From: JAWLBR01 sp041687495
GTDB lineage: Bacteria; Bacillota; Limnochordia; DTU087; JAAYGB01
DNA length: 11,079 nucleotides
Direction of reading: 5' to 3'
Assembly (NCBI GenBank): GCA_041687495.1
Contig: JAWLBR010000090.1
Coordinates: 1-11,079 of the forward strand
Shown here: piece after piece, positions 1-6,919 of the stretch
Position numbering within the stretch: position 1 is the first letter of the stretch
Layout of the letters: each line of letters begins with the position of its first letter
The notes under the pieces: model-generated
Database searches by the model: none
The model's input: only the letters and a program-made list of their open reading frames with translations
Told to the model about the DNA's origin: nothing
Program-made: the position numbers and the translations under genes

Positions 1-674
1 AACAGGTCTTCGTCCTCTGGATACAGGTTAAGCACCTTGTTGGCTTCAACCAGGTCAGACTCCATCCGGACCAACTGCGATCGCAGAAGCTTCTCCATCA
101 CGATCTCGTTGGAGCGCAACGATGTGGTGAAATAAACCAAACTCTTTTCCAGATGAAGCAGCTTGATTAGCTCTTCATTCTTCATAGACTTGTGCAGTTC
201 AGCTTCGATCTCCACCGTCTGTCGATCGATTTGCTTGAGGTAGCGTAGGAAGGTTGTGGCTGTGTGATACAAAATCTGCAGCAAAAATCGAGTGCGCTTG
301 GCTGTATGAATTGCGCCTGGCCTTCGCCGCAAGATCTCATCTAGCACTGGCGTAGGCCGCAACGTGACAGTGACGATATTCTCATTATCGATGACAATCC
401 CAAGCGGAATCGTATCGTAGGTTAGACTCACTTCTTCAGTGTTGATAAACGGAACATTGACAAGAATCAAGACCTGGCCGTTCTCCGACTCAATCCGAGA
501 TCTCTCTTCGTCATCAAGGGCGGCCCGCAGAAAATCTATGTCAAACCCCTTCTGTTGACTGACCTGACGCACTTCGTCGTCGGTGGGAGCCACGAGGCTG
601 ATCCACAGTCCTTTTCCCTCCATATTATCTTGTGCCTGCACTCCGTCCGGTGCCGATTTGTAAACTGTAAGCAT
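1..674 (-). CDS. corA: CorA-family divalent cation transporter, N-terminal part (3' end beyond the window)
   Basis: CorA proteins are homopentameric inner-membrane channels for Mg2+, sometimes Co2+ or Ni2+. Only the first 224 codons are visible: the cytoplasmic alpha/beta domain and the start of the long stalk helix. The best family marker is LRSNEIVMEKLLRSQLV near residue 185, matching the conserved 'TSLRSNEIVLEKLLR' stretch of CorA, followed by an acidic stretch ending YPEDEDL at the window edge. The two C-terminal membrane helices and the GMN selectivity motif lie outside, so transport function is inferred from the family. The ATG start is supported by an AGGAGG ribosome binding site 9 nt upstream. 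It lies 43 nt downstream of the MFS gene on the same strand, so co-transcription is likely, although CorA is usually a stand-alone housekeeping gene. Confidence 0.88.
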   Translation of the reverse strand, partial: MLTVYKSAPDGVQAQDNMEGKGLWISLVAPTDDEVRQVSQQKGFDIDFLRAALDDEERSRIESENGQVLILVNVPFINTEEVSLTYDTIPLGIVIDNENIVTVTLRPTPVLDEILRRRPGAIHTAKRTRFLLQILYHTATTFLRYLKQIDRQTVEIEAELHKSMKNEELIKLLHLEKSLVYFTTSLRSNEIVMEKLLRSQLVRMESDLVEANKVLNLYPEDEDL

Positions 675-717
675 AAAAAGATGCCTCCTCTTACGGTACC
701 ATAGACGCTTATCCTGT

Positions 718-1875
718 CTACGCCGAGAGTTCTTCGGGACTGGGCTTGGGGTCTATGGCTACAACCATGGCTCCGGCTGCGATGACGGCGATCAGGCTGC
801 CAACCCGAAATAAGTGAAATACGCCGACAGCGTCAAAAAGCCATCCAGCCAAGGAATTTCCGAGAATCGCTCCTATTCCCCAATACGTCGCTGACAGTAG
901 AGACTGTCCAGTAGTCCGTAGATTCTTTGGTACCAGACTATCTACGTAGTTGACTGCCGACGCAAAGAAGAGAGAAAAGGAAAGTCCATGCAGCAACTGA
1001 AATACCAGGGCCACTTCAGGCACGCGGATTAGGGAATATGCCAACATCCTAATTGTGTACGCGGTTGCACCGACCACTACTCCCCATTTAGCTCCTACCC
1101 TGCTAATGAACCAACCAGATAGAAAAAAAATTGGGATCTCACTCAGACCCTCGAGGAGAAACGCCGTTCCAATCAAGGATGCAGAGGCTCCGATGGTGTC
1201 CAAATAGATGGAAAAGAACGATAGCATCGAACTGGTAGCCACCTGCAAAAGTAGAATGCACAACAGGAATAGGATCAGCCGCCGATCCCGCAGCAGTACA
1301 CCCAACTGCGCAAACTCGAGCCTCTTCATCTCCATCGACTTGGCCTCTCTCACCCTTGTTCCAAGACCGAAGGTGACGCCATAGCCCAAGCAGTTAAGCA
1401 CAAACATAATCGGCAGCCCAAAAAGACCCACAAGCTTTCCGGCGACGTAGGACAAACTTGACCAGCCCACTGCTCCCCACAATCTAGCTTTGCCGTACTC
1501 GGCGCGTTCTCTGTGCTCCTCTAAGTACTCCAAGACAAAACTGTCCAAAATTGCTCCCACCGGTGAGCGAAACAGTGCCACTAATATGGCAACTAGCAGG
1601 AAGTGCCAAAAGGAAAAGGCTGGAAGATAGAGCAAAGCGACCAACGAACTGGCGGCCAGCAGCACTAAGAAGACGGGGCGCCGTCCCTTGGCGTCGCTGA
1701 TCAGACCCCACAATGGCTGGGTTAAGACGGTAACAAGAGGTCCCACCGCCCAAATCATCCCCAGTTCGCCACCACTTAACCCTCGGCTGCGCAGATACAG
1801 ACTTAAGAAGGGAGTGATCATGGCTCCTGCACCATAGAACCAGAAATACATCCCGCGATAAATCCACATTCCCAC
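718..1875 (-). CDS. Major facilitator superfamily transporter (MFS_1-like, sugar/nucleoside type)
   Basis: This is a 385-residue polytopic protein with the size and hydrophobic pattern of a 12-helix MFS carrier. MFS motif A is visible in the first cytoplasmic loop (GLISDAKGRR, residues 57-66). The N-terminus (RGMYFWFYGAGAMITPFLSLYL) resembles the LacY/NupG/HcaT branch, whose members are mostly proton symporters of sugars, nucleosides or aromatic acids; the substrate cannot be read from sequence. The annotated start is GTG at 1875; an ATG at 1869 lies better spaced (10 nt) from AAGGG and is an equally good alternative. The gene begins 34 nt after the PdxA-family gene, so the two are probably one transcript. 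A carrier for the compound that the PdxA-like enzyme ultimately oxidises is a reasonable but untested role. Confidence 0.87.
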   Translation of the reverse strand: MGMWIYRGMYFWFYGAGAMITPFLSLYLRSRGLSGGELGMIWAVGPLVTVLTQPLWGLISDAKGRRPVFLVLLAASSLVALLYLPAFSFWHFLLVAILVALFRSPVGAILDSFVLEYLEEHRERAEYGKARLWGAVGWSSLSYVAGKLVGLFGLPIMFVLNCLGYGVTFGLGTRVREAKSMEMKRLEFAQLGVLLRDRRLILFLLCILLLQVATSSMLSFFSIYLDTIGASASLIGTAFLLEGLSEIPIFFLSGWFISRVGAKWGVVVGATAYTIRMLAYSLIRVPEVALVFQLLHGLSFSLFFASAVNYVDSLVPKNLRTTGQSLLSATYWGIGAILGNSLAGWLFDAVGVFHLFRVGSLIAVIAAGAMVVAIDPKPSPEELSA

Positions 1876-1909
1876 TCATCCCTTCACCGGGCGGGCTCAC
1901 AGGCTCCCC

Positions 1910-2917
1910 TTAGTTTGTTGCGGTCCCTGATGCCAGCTGTGCTGCCAGTACTGTTGCCTGAATCAGACTGGTAGGATCTGCACTCCCGATACCGGCGATA
2001 TCAAAGGCCGTACCATGATCCACTGATGTCCGGATAATGGGCAGTCCCAGCGTTACGTTAACTCCAGTTTCAAACCCTAGCATTTTCGCCGGAATGTGAC
2101 CCTGATCGTGGTACATCGCAACGACAAAGGCAAACTCGCCTCGCTGGGCTCTCAAGAACACAGTATCGGGTGGAACGGGGCCAACAACGTCAATGCCCCG
2201 CTGTCTTGCTGCCGCGATCGCGGGAACGATTGCTGCCTCTTCTTCGTCGCCAAAGAGCCCATGCTCGCCCGCGTGGGGATTAAGCCCAGCAACGGCCATC
2301 GGCTTCGCCGTTCGGCCCAGTTTTTGGGCCATGCCATGGGTCAGCTCAATCACCCGTAGGACGCGGCTGGTAGTAACCAGTTCAGAAACCTGGCGCAGGG
2401 ACACATGGGTAGTCACGTGGCTGATACACACAGCATCTGAGGCTAGGAGCATAGCCACTTCCTGGGCACCGGTTAACTCAGCTATGTACTCCGTATGACC
2501 GGTGAAGCCCGGCAGACCCGCTGCGCTCACTGCTTCCTTGTTAATGGGGGCAGTGACAATCGCCTGTGTCTCACCGGCCAGAGCCAGCTCCACTCCCTTG
2601 CGGATATACTCGACTGCTGCCCTGCCTGCCGCTGCCTGCACGACACCAAGCTTTAGGTCTCCCGGTACGTTGGCCATGTCAAGGACTGGAACCACTCCGG
2701 GTGCAGCAGTAAGCTCCTGTGTACTCGCCACCGCCGTGACCTGGCATGGTAGCGATAGGCTGGTAGATACCTTGTGCAAAAAACCTGCATCGCCAATGAC
2801 TAACGGCTGACAAACCCGTTGCACGCGTTCATTTAGCACAGCCATGAGGACTACTTCCGGGCCAACTCCCGCCGGATCACCCATAGATATCCCCAAAACC
2901 GGTTTTGTAAGCTCCAT
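1910..2917 (-). CDS. pdxA: PdxA-family phosphorylated hydroxy-acid dehydrogenase (4-hydroxythreonine-4-phosphate dehydrogenase or PdxA2-type)
   Basis: PdxA enzymes are metal- and NAD-dependent dehydrogenases that oxidise and decarboxylate 4-phosphohydroxy-L-threonine in the DXP-dependent vitamin B6 pathway. PdxA2 paralogues act on 4-phospho-D-threonate or D-erythronate in sugar-acid catabolism. The 335-residue protein is full length. Visible motifs are ISMGDPAGVGPE (10-21), GFTGHTEY (137-144), and the three metal-ligand histidines in TTH (His171), NPHAGE (His215) and YHDQG (His270), then the conserved RTSVDHGTAFDIAG near 296-309. The ATG at 2917 is preferred because GAGG lies 9 nt upstream; a TTG at 2938 would overlap that site. 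The 'HDQGHIP' wording and the lack of any pdx neighbour suggest the PdxA2 side, but no DUF1537 kinase, the usual PdxA2 partner, is present here. Family assignment is firm; substrate is not. Confidence 0.9.
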   Translation of the reverse strand: MELTKPVLGISMGDPAGVGPEVVLMAVLNERVQRVCQPLVIGDAGFLHKVSTSLSLPCQVTAVASTQELTAAPGVVPVLDMANVPGDLKLGVVQAAAGRAAVEYIRKGVELALAGETQAIVTAPINKEAVSAAGLPGFTGHTEYIAELTGAQEVAMLLASDAVCISHVTTHVSLRQVSELVTTSRVLRVIELTHGMAQKLGRTAKPMAVAGLNPHAGEHGLFGDEEEAAIVPAIAAARQRGIDVVGPVPPDTVFLRAQRGEFAFVVAMYHDQGHIPAKMLGFETGVNVTLGLPIIRTSVDHGTAFDIAGIGSADPTSLIQATVLAAQLASGTATN

Positions 2918-3066
2918 CAGATCTCGCCTCTTTCTCAAACACTGATCATTTCAGTATTCCATATTTGTCCCGTGCTTCCTGCGTTCAAGAACCGGCCGGT
3001 CAGTACAAGCTTTCCAATTCGACCGGCCATACTAACACGGAAAACTGAAAAGAGGGAGTGGTAAGT
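2918..3066. promoter_or_regulatory. Divergent intergenic region with ACCGGCC repeats (possible operator)
   Basis: This spacer separates the minus-strand pdxA-like gene from the plus-strand oxidoreductase gene and must hold both promoters. It contains the 10-bp palindrome ACCGGCCGGT at 2991-3000. The arm GGCCGGTC (2994-3001) is perfectly inverted as GACCGGCC at 3021-3028, and ACCGGCC occurs directly at 2991 and 3022, 31 bp apart, about three helical turns. That arrangement suits binding of a dimeric regulator on one face of DNA, although it could also fold as an RNA hairpin. A weak minus-strand promoter candidate is TTGAAC (complement of 2983-2988) with TATGGA (complement of 2958-2963), spacer 19. 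No convincing plus-strand promoter was seen. GGAG at 3055-3058 is the ribosome binding site of the oxidoreductase gene. Confidence 0.45.
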
Positions 3067-4149
3067 TTGCGGAAGATCAGGTTGGGTGTTATTGGAACAG
3101 GCCTAGCGTGGGAACGTCTACACTGGCCAGCCATGCAAAAATTGCAGGACAAGTACGAGATAGTGGCAGTGGCAGACACAGACCTCTCGCGGGCCCAAAA
3201 GGCGGCTCAGACTATCGGGTTGGGGCAAGACAGAGTATATTCCGATTACCGGCAGATGCTGCGCCGCGATGATATGGACGCAGTGGATATTCTTGTGCCC
3301 ATTGCCCAGAATTTCTCCGTTGCTGAAGATGTGGCCAAACACCAGTTTGATATCATCTGCGAGAAGCCCCTCGGCGCCAACCTGCAGGAATTTGCGCGGC
3401 ATCGAGAACTACCCCAAAAGTACAATGTGCAGATTCTCATCGCCGAGAATTACCGCTACAACGAGGAGAACAACCTGATTCGCGACCTGGTCCGTCAAGG
3501 TCGAATTGGAGACGTTACGTACTTTATCTGGAATGCCATATCGTGCTTCCCCTGCAACATGACCCAGGATAGCTTTGCTGCTACCGAATGGAGGCAACAT
3601 CCCGACTACCCCGGTGGGGATTTCCTCGACGCGGCTTTGCATGATCTTGCGGCCATGCGGCACATCTTCGGTGCAGTAGATCAGGTTCATGCTCTGGGGC
3701 GACGGCAGAGCCAAGACTTCAGCCCCTACCTGTCCTATCATGTTAACATCGCCTTCAACAGTGGAGTCATTGGCCAGTTCTCCTATTGGCCCAGCGGAAA
3801 AGATGCGCAGCGACCTCTTCTTGGCACTCGCATCTTTGGAGACAGTGGCGTGATCTATCTAGAGGAGCGCAGCTGTGGCATCGTCAATATCTTTAACACA
3901 GACGGTACCTCGCAACAGCTTCCTTACACTCCCGGGCAAGGGTACTACAACGAACTGCTTAACTTCTATAACGCCCTGACCGGAAGCGAGCAGATCGCGG
4001 TCACCCCCGAGATGGAGTACGGTGACGCTGCCATGGTGTTTGCCATTCTTGAATCACTGCAGACTGGCCAGGCAGTAACGGTGGATACTACACCGGCGTA
4101 CCAAGGTCAGGCAACTGAGACCCCGGTCAGACAGACATCCTTGCACTAA
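3067..4149 (+). CDS. Gfo/Idh/MocA-family NAD(P)-dependent oxidoreductase
   Basis: This family oxidises or reduces sugars, inositols and related polyols in the cytoplasm. The 360-residue protein has an N-terminal Rossmann fold with the nucleotide-binding loop GVIGTG (7-12), the signature EKP motif at 99-101, and a C-terminal alpha/beta domain holding the likely catalytic pair in FLDAALHDLAAMR (Asp188 and His192), corresponding to the usual D-x-G-x-H segment. A TTG at 3067 is chosen because GGAG sits 8 nt upstream and the protein then begins MRKIRLGVIG; a GTG at 3058 is possible but lies almost on top of that site. It is the only plus-strand gene in the window, divergent from the pdxA-like gene and followed by a terminator. 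The substrate is not readable; the neighbourhood suggests a sugar or sugar acid. Confidence 0.92.
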   Translation: MRKIRLGVIGTGLAWERLHWPAMQKLQDKYEIVAVADTDLSRAQKAAQTIGLGQDRVYSDYRQMLRRDDMDAVDILVPIAQNFSVAEDVAKHQFDIICEKPLGANLQEFARHRELPQKYNVQILIAENYRYNEENNLIRDLVRQGRIGDVTYFIWNAISCFPCNMTQDSFAATEWRQHPDYPGGDFLDAALHDLAAMRHIFGAVDQVHALGRRQSQDFSPYLSYHVNIAFNSGVIGQFSYWPSGKDAQRPLLGTRIFGDSGVIYLEERSCGIVNIFNTDGTSQQLPYTPGQGYYNELLNFYNALTGSEQIAVTPEMEYGDAAMVFAILESLQTGQAVTVDTTPAYQGQATETPVRQTSLH

Positions 4150-4189
4150 ACCCGCAAAGGTTGCACACGGAAAGCTGCATAAGTAGATC

Positions 4190-4229
4190 AGCCCGGTGTG
4201 GACAGAATCCACCCGGGCTTTAGAATTTT
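4190..4229 (+). terminator. Intrinsic terminator after the Gfo/Idh/MocA gene
   Basis: The arm AGCCCGGTGTGGA (4190-4202) pairs with TCCACCCGGGCT (4208-4219) around a CAGAA loop, with a one-base bulge. A T-rich tail follows on the plus strand (TTTAGAATTTT, 4219-4229). It lies 40 nt after the oxidoreductase stop codon and between convergent genes. The minus-strand side has no T-run, so it mainly serves the plus-strand gene. Confidence 0.75.
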
Positions 4230-4245
4230 GTGAGCTAGGTTTGGG

Positions 4246-4494
4246 CTAGGTGCGGTAGACACCATCATCGCTAATCTCTTGGGATCCTTTGTGCACGAAA
4301 GTCTTGCAGCAGGTGTCCATACAGGTAGTAGCCTGTACCTGAGAAGCAGTTGATGCCTGCGGTGCATCGAAACTGTCTCCCAAGGATTCACCTTGCTGGT
4401 CGGACGTTACCAGAATTTCATTGGCATCGCACATATTGCCCTGGGCCCAGTAGTGACAGTTACTCACTGTACAGTGAATATGCTGATTTGCCAT
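4246..4494 (-). CDS. Small cysteine-rich DUF1540 protein
   Basis: The 82-residue product carries the DUF1540 pattern: HCTVSNCHYWAQGNMCDA near the N-terminus (Cys8, Cys13, Cys22), followed by an ILV strand, a Gln/Ser/Ala-rich linker, and TTCMDTCCKTF near the C-terminus (Cys58, Cys62, Cys63). DUF1540 proteins are common in spore-forming and anaerobic Bacillota. Their function is unknown, and the Cys spacing suggests metal binding or disulfides. The linker makes this a single DUF1540 unit with an enlarged middle. ATG at 4494 is chosen because AAGGAGG is 8 nt upstream; an in-frame ATG at 4500 is only 2 nt from that site. It lies 70 nt after the YyaL-like gene on the same strand, so it may be the last gene of that transcript. 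Confidence 0.85.
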   Translation of the reverse strand: MANQHIHCTVSNCHYWAQGNMCDANEILVTSDQQGESLGDSFDAPQASTASQVQATTCMDTCCKTFVHKGSQEISDDGVYRT

Positions 4495-4564
4495 TAACAT
4501 GCCCTCCTTAGGGTTTTCTCTGGAACGAAGTTGACCTTCAGTCCACCCTTAAGTTCCCACCGGC

Positions 4565-6673
4565 CTATGGCTTGTATGCGGGCACAAACTGGGACTGCAG
4601 TTGGCCCATTTGGGTGATGGGAGCGCTGCAGGCGCGGTGACGACAGACAAACGCAACAGCTTCGTCACTGTTCCCGGCCATTTCCTGTCTAGTCAGCCAG
4701 AGAGCTGGAGGAGTATCCCAGGCGGTCTCCCACCCCGAGGTTAGGCCCACCAAGACCAATCGGGGAACAAACTGGCGGGAGGCTGCGCCATACAGATCTC
4801 GAAAGCCGGCTTGCATGGGGTCTCCGACCACCATTACCTCAGTACTACCTGCTTGCCACCAGTCGAGGGCAGAAATTAGGGCAGCGCAGCCCCAAGAGTT
4901 GTGAGCCATCTCGTCGGCAAACAGGGCAAAGACCCGCTCAATTATTCGGGAGAAGCCATCGTCAAGCTCAGCGAGACGGATTAGAGCTAGCACTGCCTGA
5001 CTTGTCCCCGAAGGCGTTGACTGGTCCACAGCCCGCTTTGTCCGCATCAGCGTCTTTGCATGCTGCTGCGAGGTATCAAAGAACCCGCTATCTGCGTCAT
5101 CCCAGAACCGTGCTACCATGTCCTTAGTTAATGCCAGGGCTTGGGAGAGGTACTTGTGATCCAACGTGGCCTCAAACAGATCGATGAGCCCGTTAATGAA
5201 AAACCCGTAGTCGGACAAATATCCCAAGGTGTTCGCCGGTTGGTCCTTGTAGGAGCGCAGCAGACGTCCTTCAGCATCTGTAAGCTGATCCGACACAAAC
5301 CTTGCCGCTGCCTCGGCCGCCTGTGCGTACTCTGGCTCCTCAAGAACTCTCGCAGCCTGGGCTAAAGCCGAGATCATCATTCCGTTCCAGGCGGTGATTA
5401 CTTTCTCGTCTCGGAAGGGTCGAGTGCGCTTTTCCCGTTCGGCCAGCATCTCCGCCTTCCCTCGTCGAAGAATCTCGTCAACTTCAGTCTGTTCTAGGCC
5501 ATGCTTTCCGGCTATGGCCTCAGCGTCCGCCTGCAAACGCAACACACTGGTTCCCTTTTCAAAGTTGCCGGAAGGGGTAATCCCCAGGTGCTCACAGATT
5601 ATCCCGCCGTCCTTCTCGCCCAGAAGGTCAATGACCACGTCATGACGCCACACGTAAAACCTTCCCTCTTCACCCTCAGTATCGGCATCTAGGGTGGCAT
5701 AGAACCCACCCTCTGGGGCTGTCATCTCCCGCAGCACAAAATGCAGCGTCTCATCCACTGCCCGACGCAAGCTCTCTTTCCCCGAAAGCTGGTACCCGGC
5801 AAGGTAAACAGGAACAAGCAAGGCGTTATCATATAGCATCTTCTCAAAGTGCGGGACAAGCCACTCTTTGTCAGTGGAATAGCGGTGGAAACCACCGCCT
5901 AAGTGATCAAAGATACCACCTTGAGCCATTTTCTCCAAGGTGGAGATCACCATGTCTACTGCCGCTGCATCTTCATCCAGTCCCACCTGCAGAAATAGCT
6001 GCAGCAGGTTGGTGGTGGGAAATTTCGGAGCGCCACCAAAGCCACCGTACCGAGAGTCGTAGTGGCGCTTAAGCCGCTGGACCGCCTCGTAGGGTAAGCC
6101 ATCCAGCTCAGACGGATCCATTTCCCCAATACTAAGCTGTTCGCTGCTGGGAACCAGCTCGCCTCGCATGGCCGCCGTAATCTCTCCTGCGATCTGTCGC
6201 ACGCGGGGCTGTTCCTCCCGGTATACCCTGTCGATAGTGCGAAGAACGCTGTCAAATCCAGGCCTACCGTACTTGTCCTGCGGGGGAAAGTAAGTTCCCG
6301 CGTAGAATGGCTCAAGGTCGGGCGTCAGGAATACAGTCAGCGGCCATCCACCCTGACCTGTAAGCAGTCCGCACGCAGTCTGGTAGATTTCGTCTAGATC
6401 AGGCCGCTCTTCCCTATCCACCTTGATATTAATAAAACTGCGATTCATCAGGTCAGCAATTTCCTGATTCTCAAAAGACTCCTTCTCCATTACGTGGCAC
6501 CAGTGACAGCTACTGTACCCACAGCTCAGCAGGATCGGTCTATTCTCCCGTCTGGCTCTGTCCAGGGCCTCTTGTCCCCAAGGGTACCAATCCACCGGGT
6601 TATGGGCATGCTGCTGTAGGTATGGGCTTTGCTCCTGAATCAACCGGTTTGCAGTCCTAACCTCTGACTCCAT
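4565..6673 (-). CDS. Thioredoxin domain-containing protein of the YyaL/SSP411 (DUF255) family
   Basis: The 702-residue protein matches the full length of the DUF255 family. The N-terminal thioredoxin-like domain (about 1-165) begins with the family opening NRLIQEQSPYLQQHAHNPVDW. It contains CGYSSCHWCHVM with Cys51, Cys56 and Cys59 (a CxxC redox pair in 56-59), then VDREERPD (85-92) and GGWP (108-111). The remainder is an alpha/alpha-toroid, glycosidase-like domain, with GGFGGAPKFP (210-219), FHRYSTD (262-268) and PHFEKML (274-280). Biochemical function is not established; Bacillus YyaL and mammalian spermatogenesis-associated protein 20 (SSP411) are homologues. There is no signal peptide, so it is cytoplasmic. 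The start ATG at 6673 has GGAG 6 nt upstream; the reading frame extends 22 codons further but without conserved sequence. It follows a 190-nt leader after the terminator of the upstream envelope unit. Confidence 0.93.
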   Translation of the reverse strand: MESEVRTANRLIQEQSPYLQQHAHNPVDWYPWGQEALDRARRENRPILLSCGYSSCHWCHVMEKESFENQEIADLMNRSFINIKVDREERPDLDEIYQTACGLLTGQGGWPLTVFLTPDLEPFYAGTYFPPQDKYGRPGFDSVLRTIDRVYREEQPRVRQIAGEITAAMRGELVPSSEQLSIGEMDPSELDGLPYEAVQRLKRHYDSRYGGFGGAPKFPTTNLLQLFLQVGLDEDAAAVDMVISTLEKMAQGGIFDHLGGGFHRYSTDKEWLVPHFEKMLYDNALLVPVYLAGYQLSGKESLRRAVDETLHFVLREMTAPEGGFYATLDADTEGEEGRFYVWRHDVVIDLLGEKDGGIICEHLGITPSGNFEKGTSVLRLQADAEAIAGKHGLEQTEVDEILRRGKAEMLAEREKRTRPFRDEKVITAWNGMMISALAQAARVLEEPEYAQAAEAAARFVSDQLTDAEGRLLRSYKDQPANTLGYLSDYGFFINGLIDLFEATLDHKYLSQALALTKDMVARFWDDADSGFFDTSQQHAKTLMRTKRAVDQSTPSGTSQAVLALIRLAELDDGFSRIIERVFALFADEMAHNSWGCAALISALDWWQAGSTEVMVVGDPMQAGFRDLYGAASRQFVPRLVLVGLTSGWETAWDTPPALWLTRQEMAGNSDEAVAFVCRHRACSAPITQMGQLQSQFVPAYKP

Positions 6674-6863
6674 GGTATGCTCCTCACTTTCCTTCCGGTC
6701 GGGGCTGTCCGTTATAGGCTCAGCGTTGGATACGCCCACGGCAGTCCCAGGTCCGATTTCTCAAACATTCCACCTACTGCAGATAGGGTCCATGCAGCGG
6801 CAGAGCTCAGTCTATCTCTAGAGTTGCCTCGGCTTGCCCGAGGCATTCTTCTGGTAATGGGAC
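6674..6863 (-). promoter_or_regulatory. Leader/promoter region of the YyaL-family gene with a 7-bp hairpin
   Basis: No gene is supported here. The region lies between the terminator of the upstream unit and the YyaL-like start codon, so it should hold that gene's promoter. A perfect hairpin GCCTCGG/CCGAGGC (6826-6832 and 6838-6844, loop of 5) is present and is not followed by a T-run. TATAAC (complement of 6711-6716) resembles a -10 box, but no good -35 was found. I looked for a T-box core (AGGGTGGNACCGCG) and did not find it. Confidence 0.35.
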
Positions 6864-6894
6864 AAAAAAAGCGACCGCAGATGATCCGCGTCGC
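6864..6894 (-). terminator. Intrinsic terminator of the SLH-porin / LE-repeat / LysM unit
   Basis: On the minus strand GCGACGC pairs with GCG-TCGC (one bulged G, nine-base loop; 6871-6894), immediately followed by seven T (complement of the A-run 6864-6870). Four A lie just upstream (complement of 6897-6900), which would add A-U pairs. It starts about 25 nt after the LysM gene stop codon. Confidence 0.85.
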
Positions 6895-6919
6895 CATTTT
6901 GCCATGCTATAGAGACTAT

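Noticed and set aside
1484..1900. 138-codon minus-strand open frame over the MFS gene
   Set aside because: It is a shadow in another frame of a clear 12-helix transporter; the protein has no domain-like pattern.
6674..6863. T-box or known riboswitch in the YyaL leader
   Set aside because: No T-box core or other consensus motif that I could recognise; only a simple hairpin.
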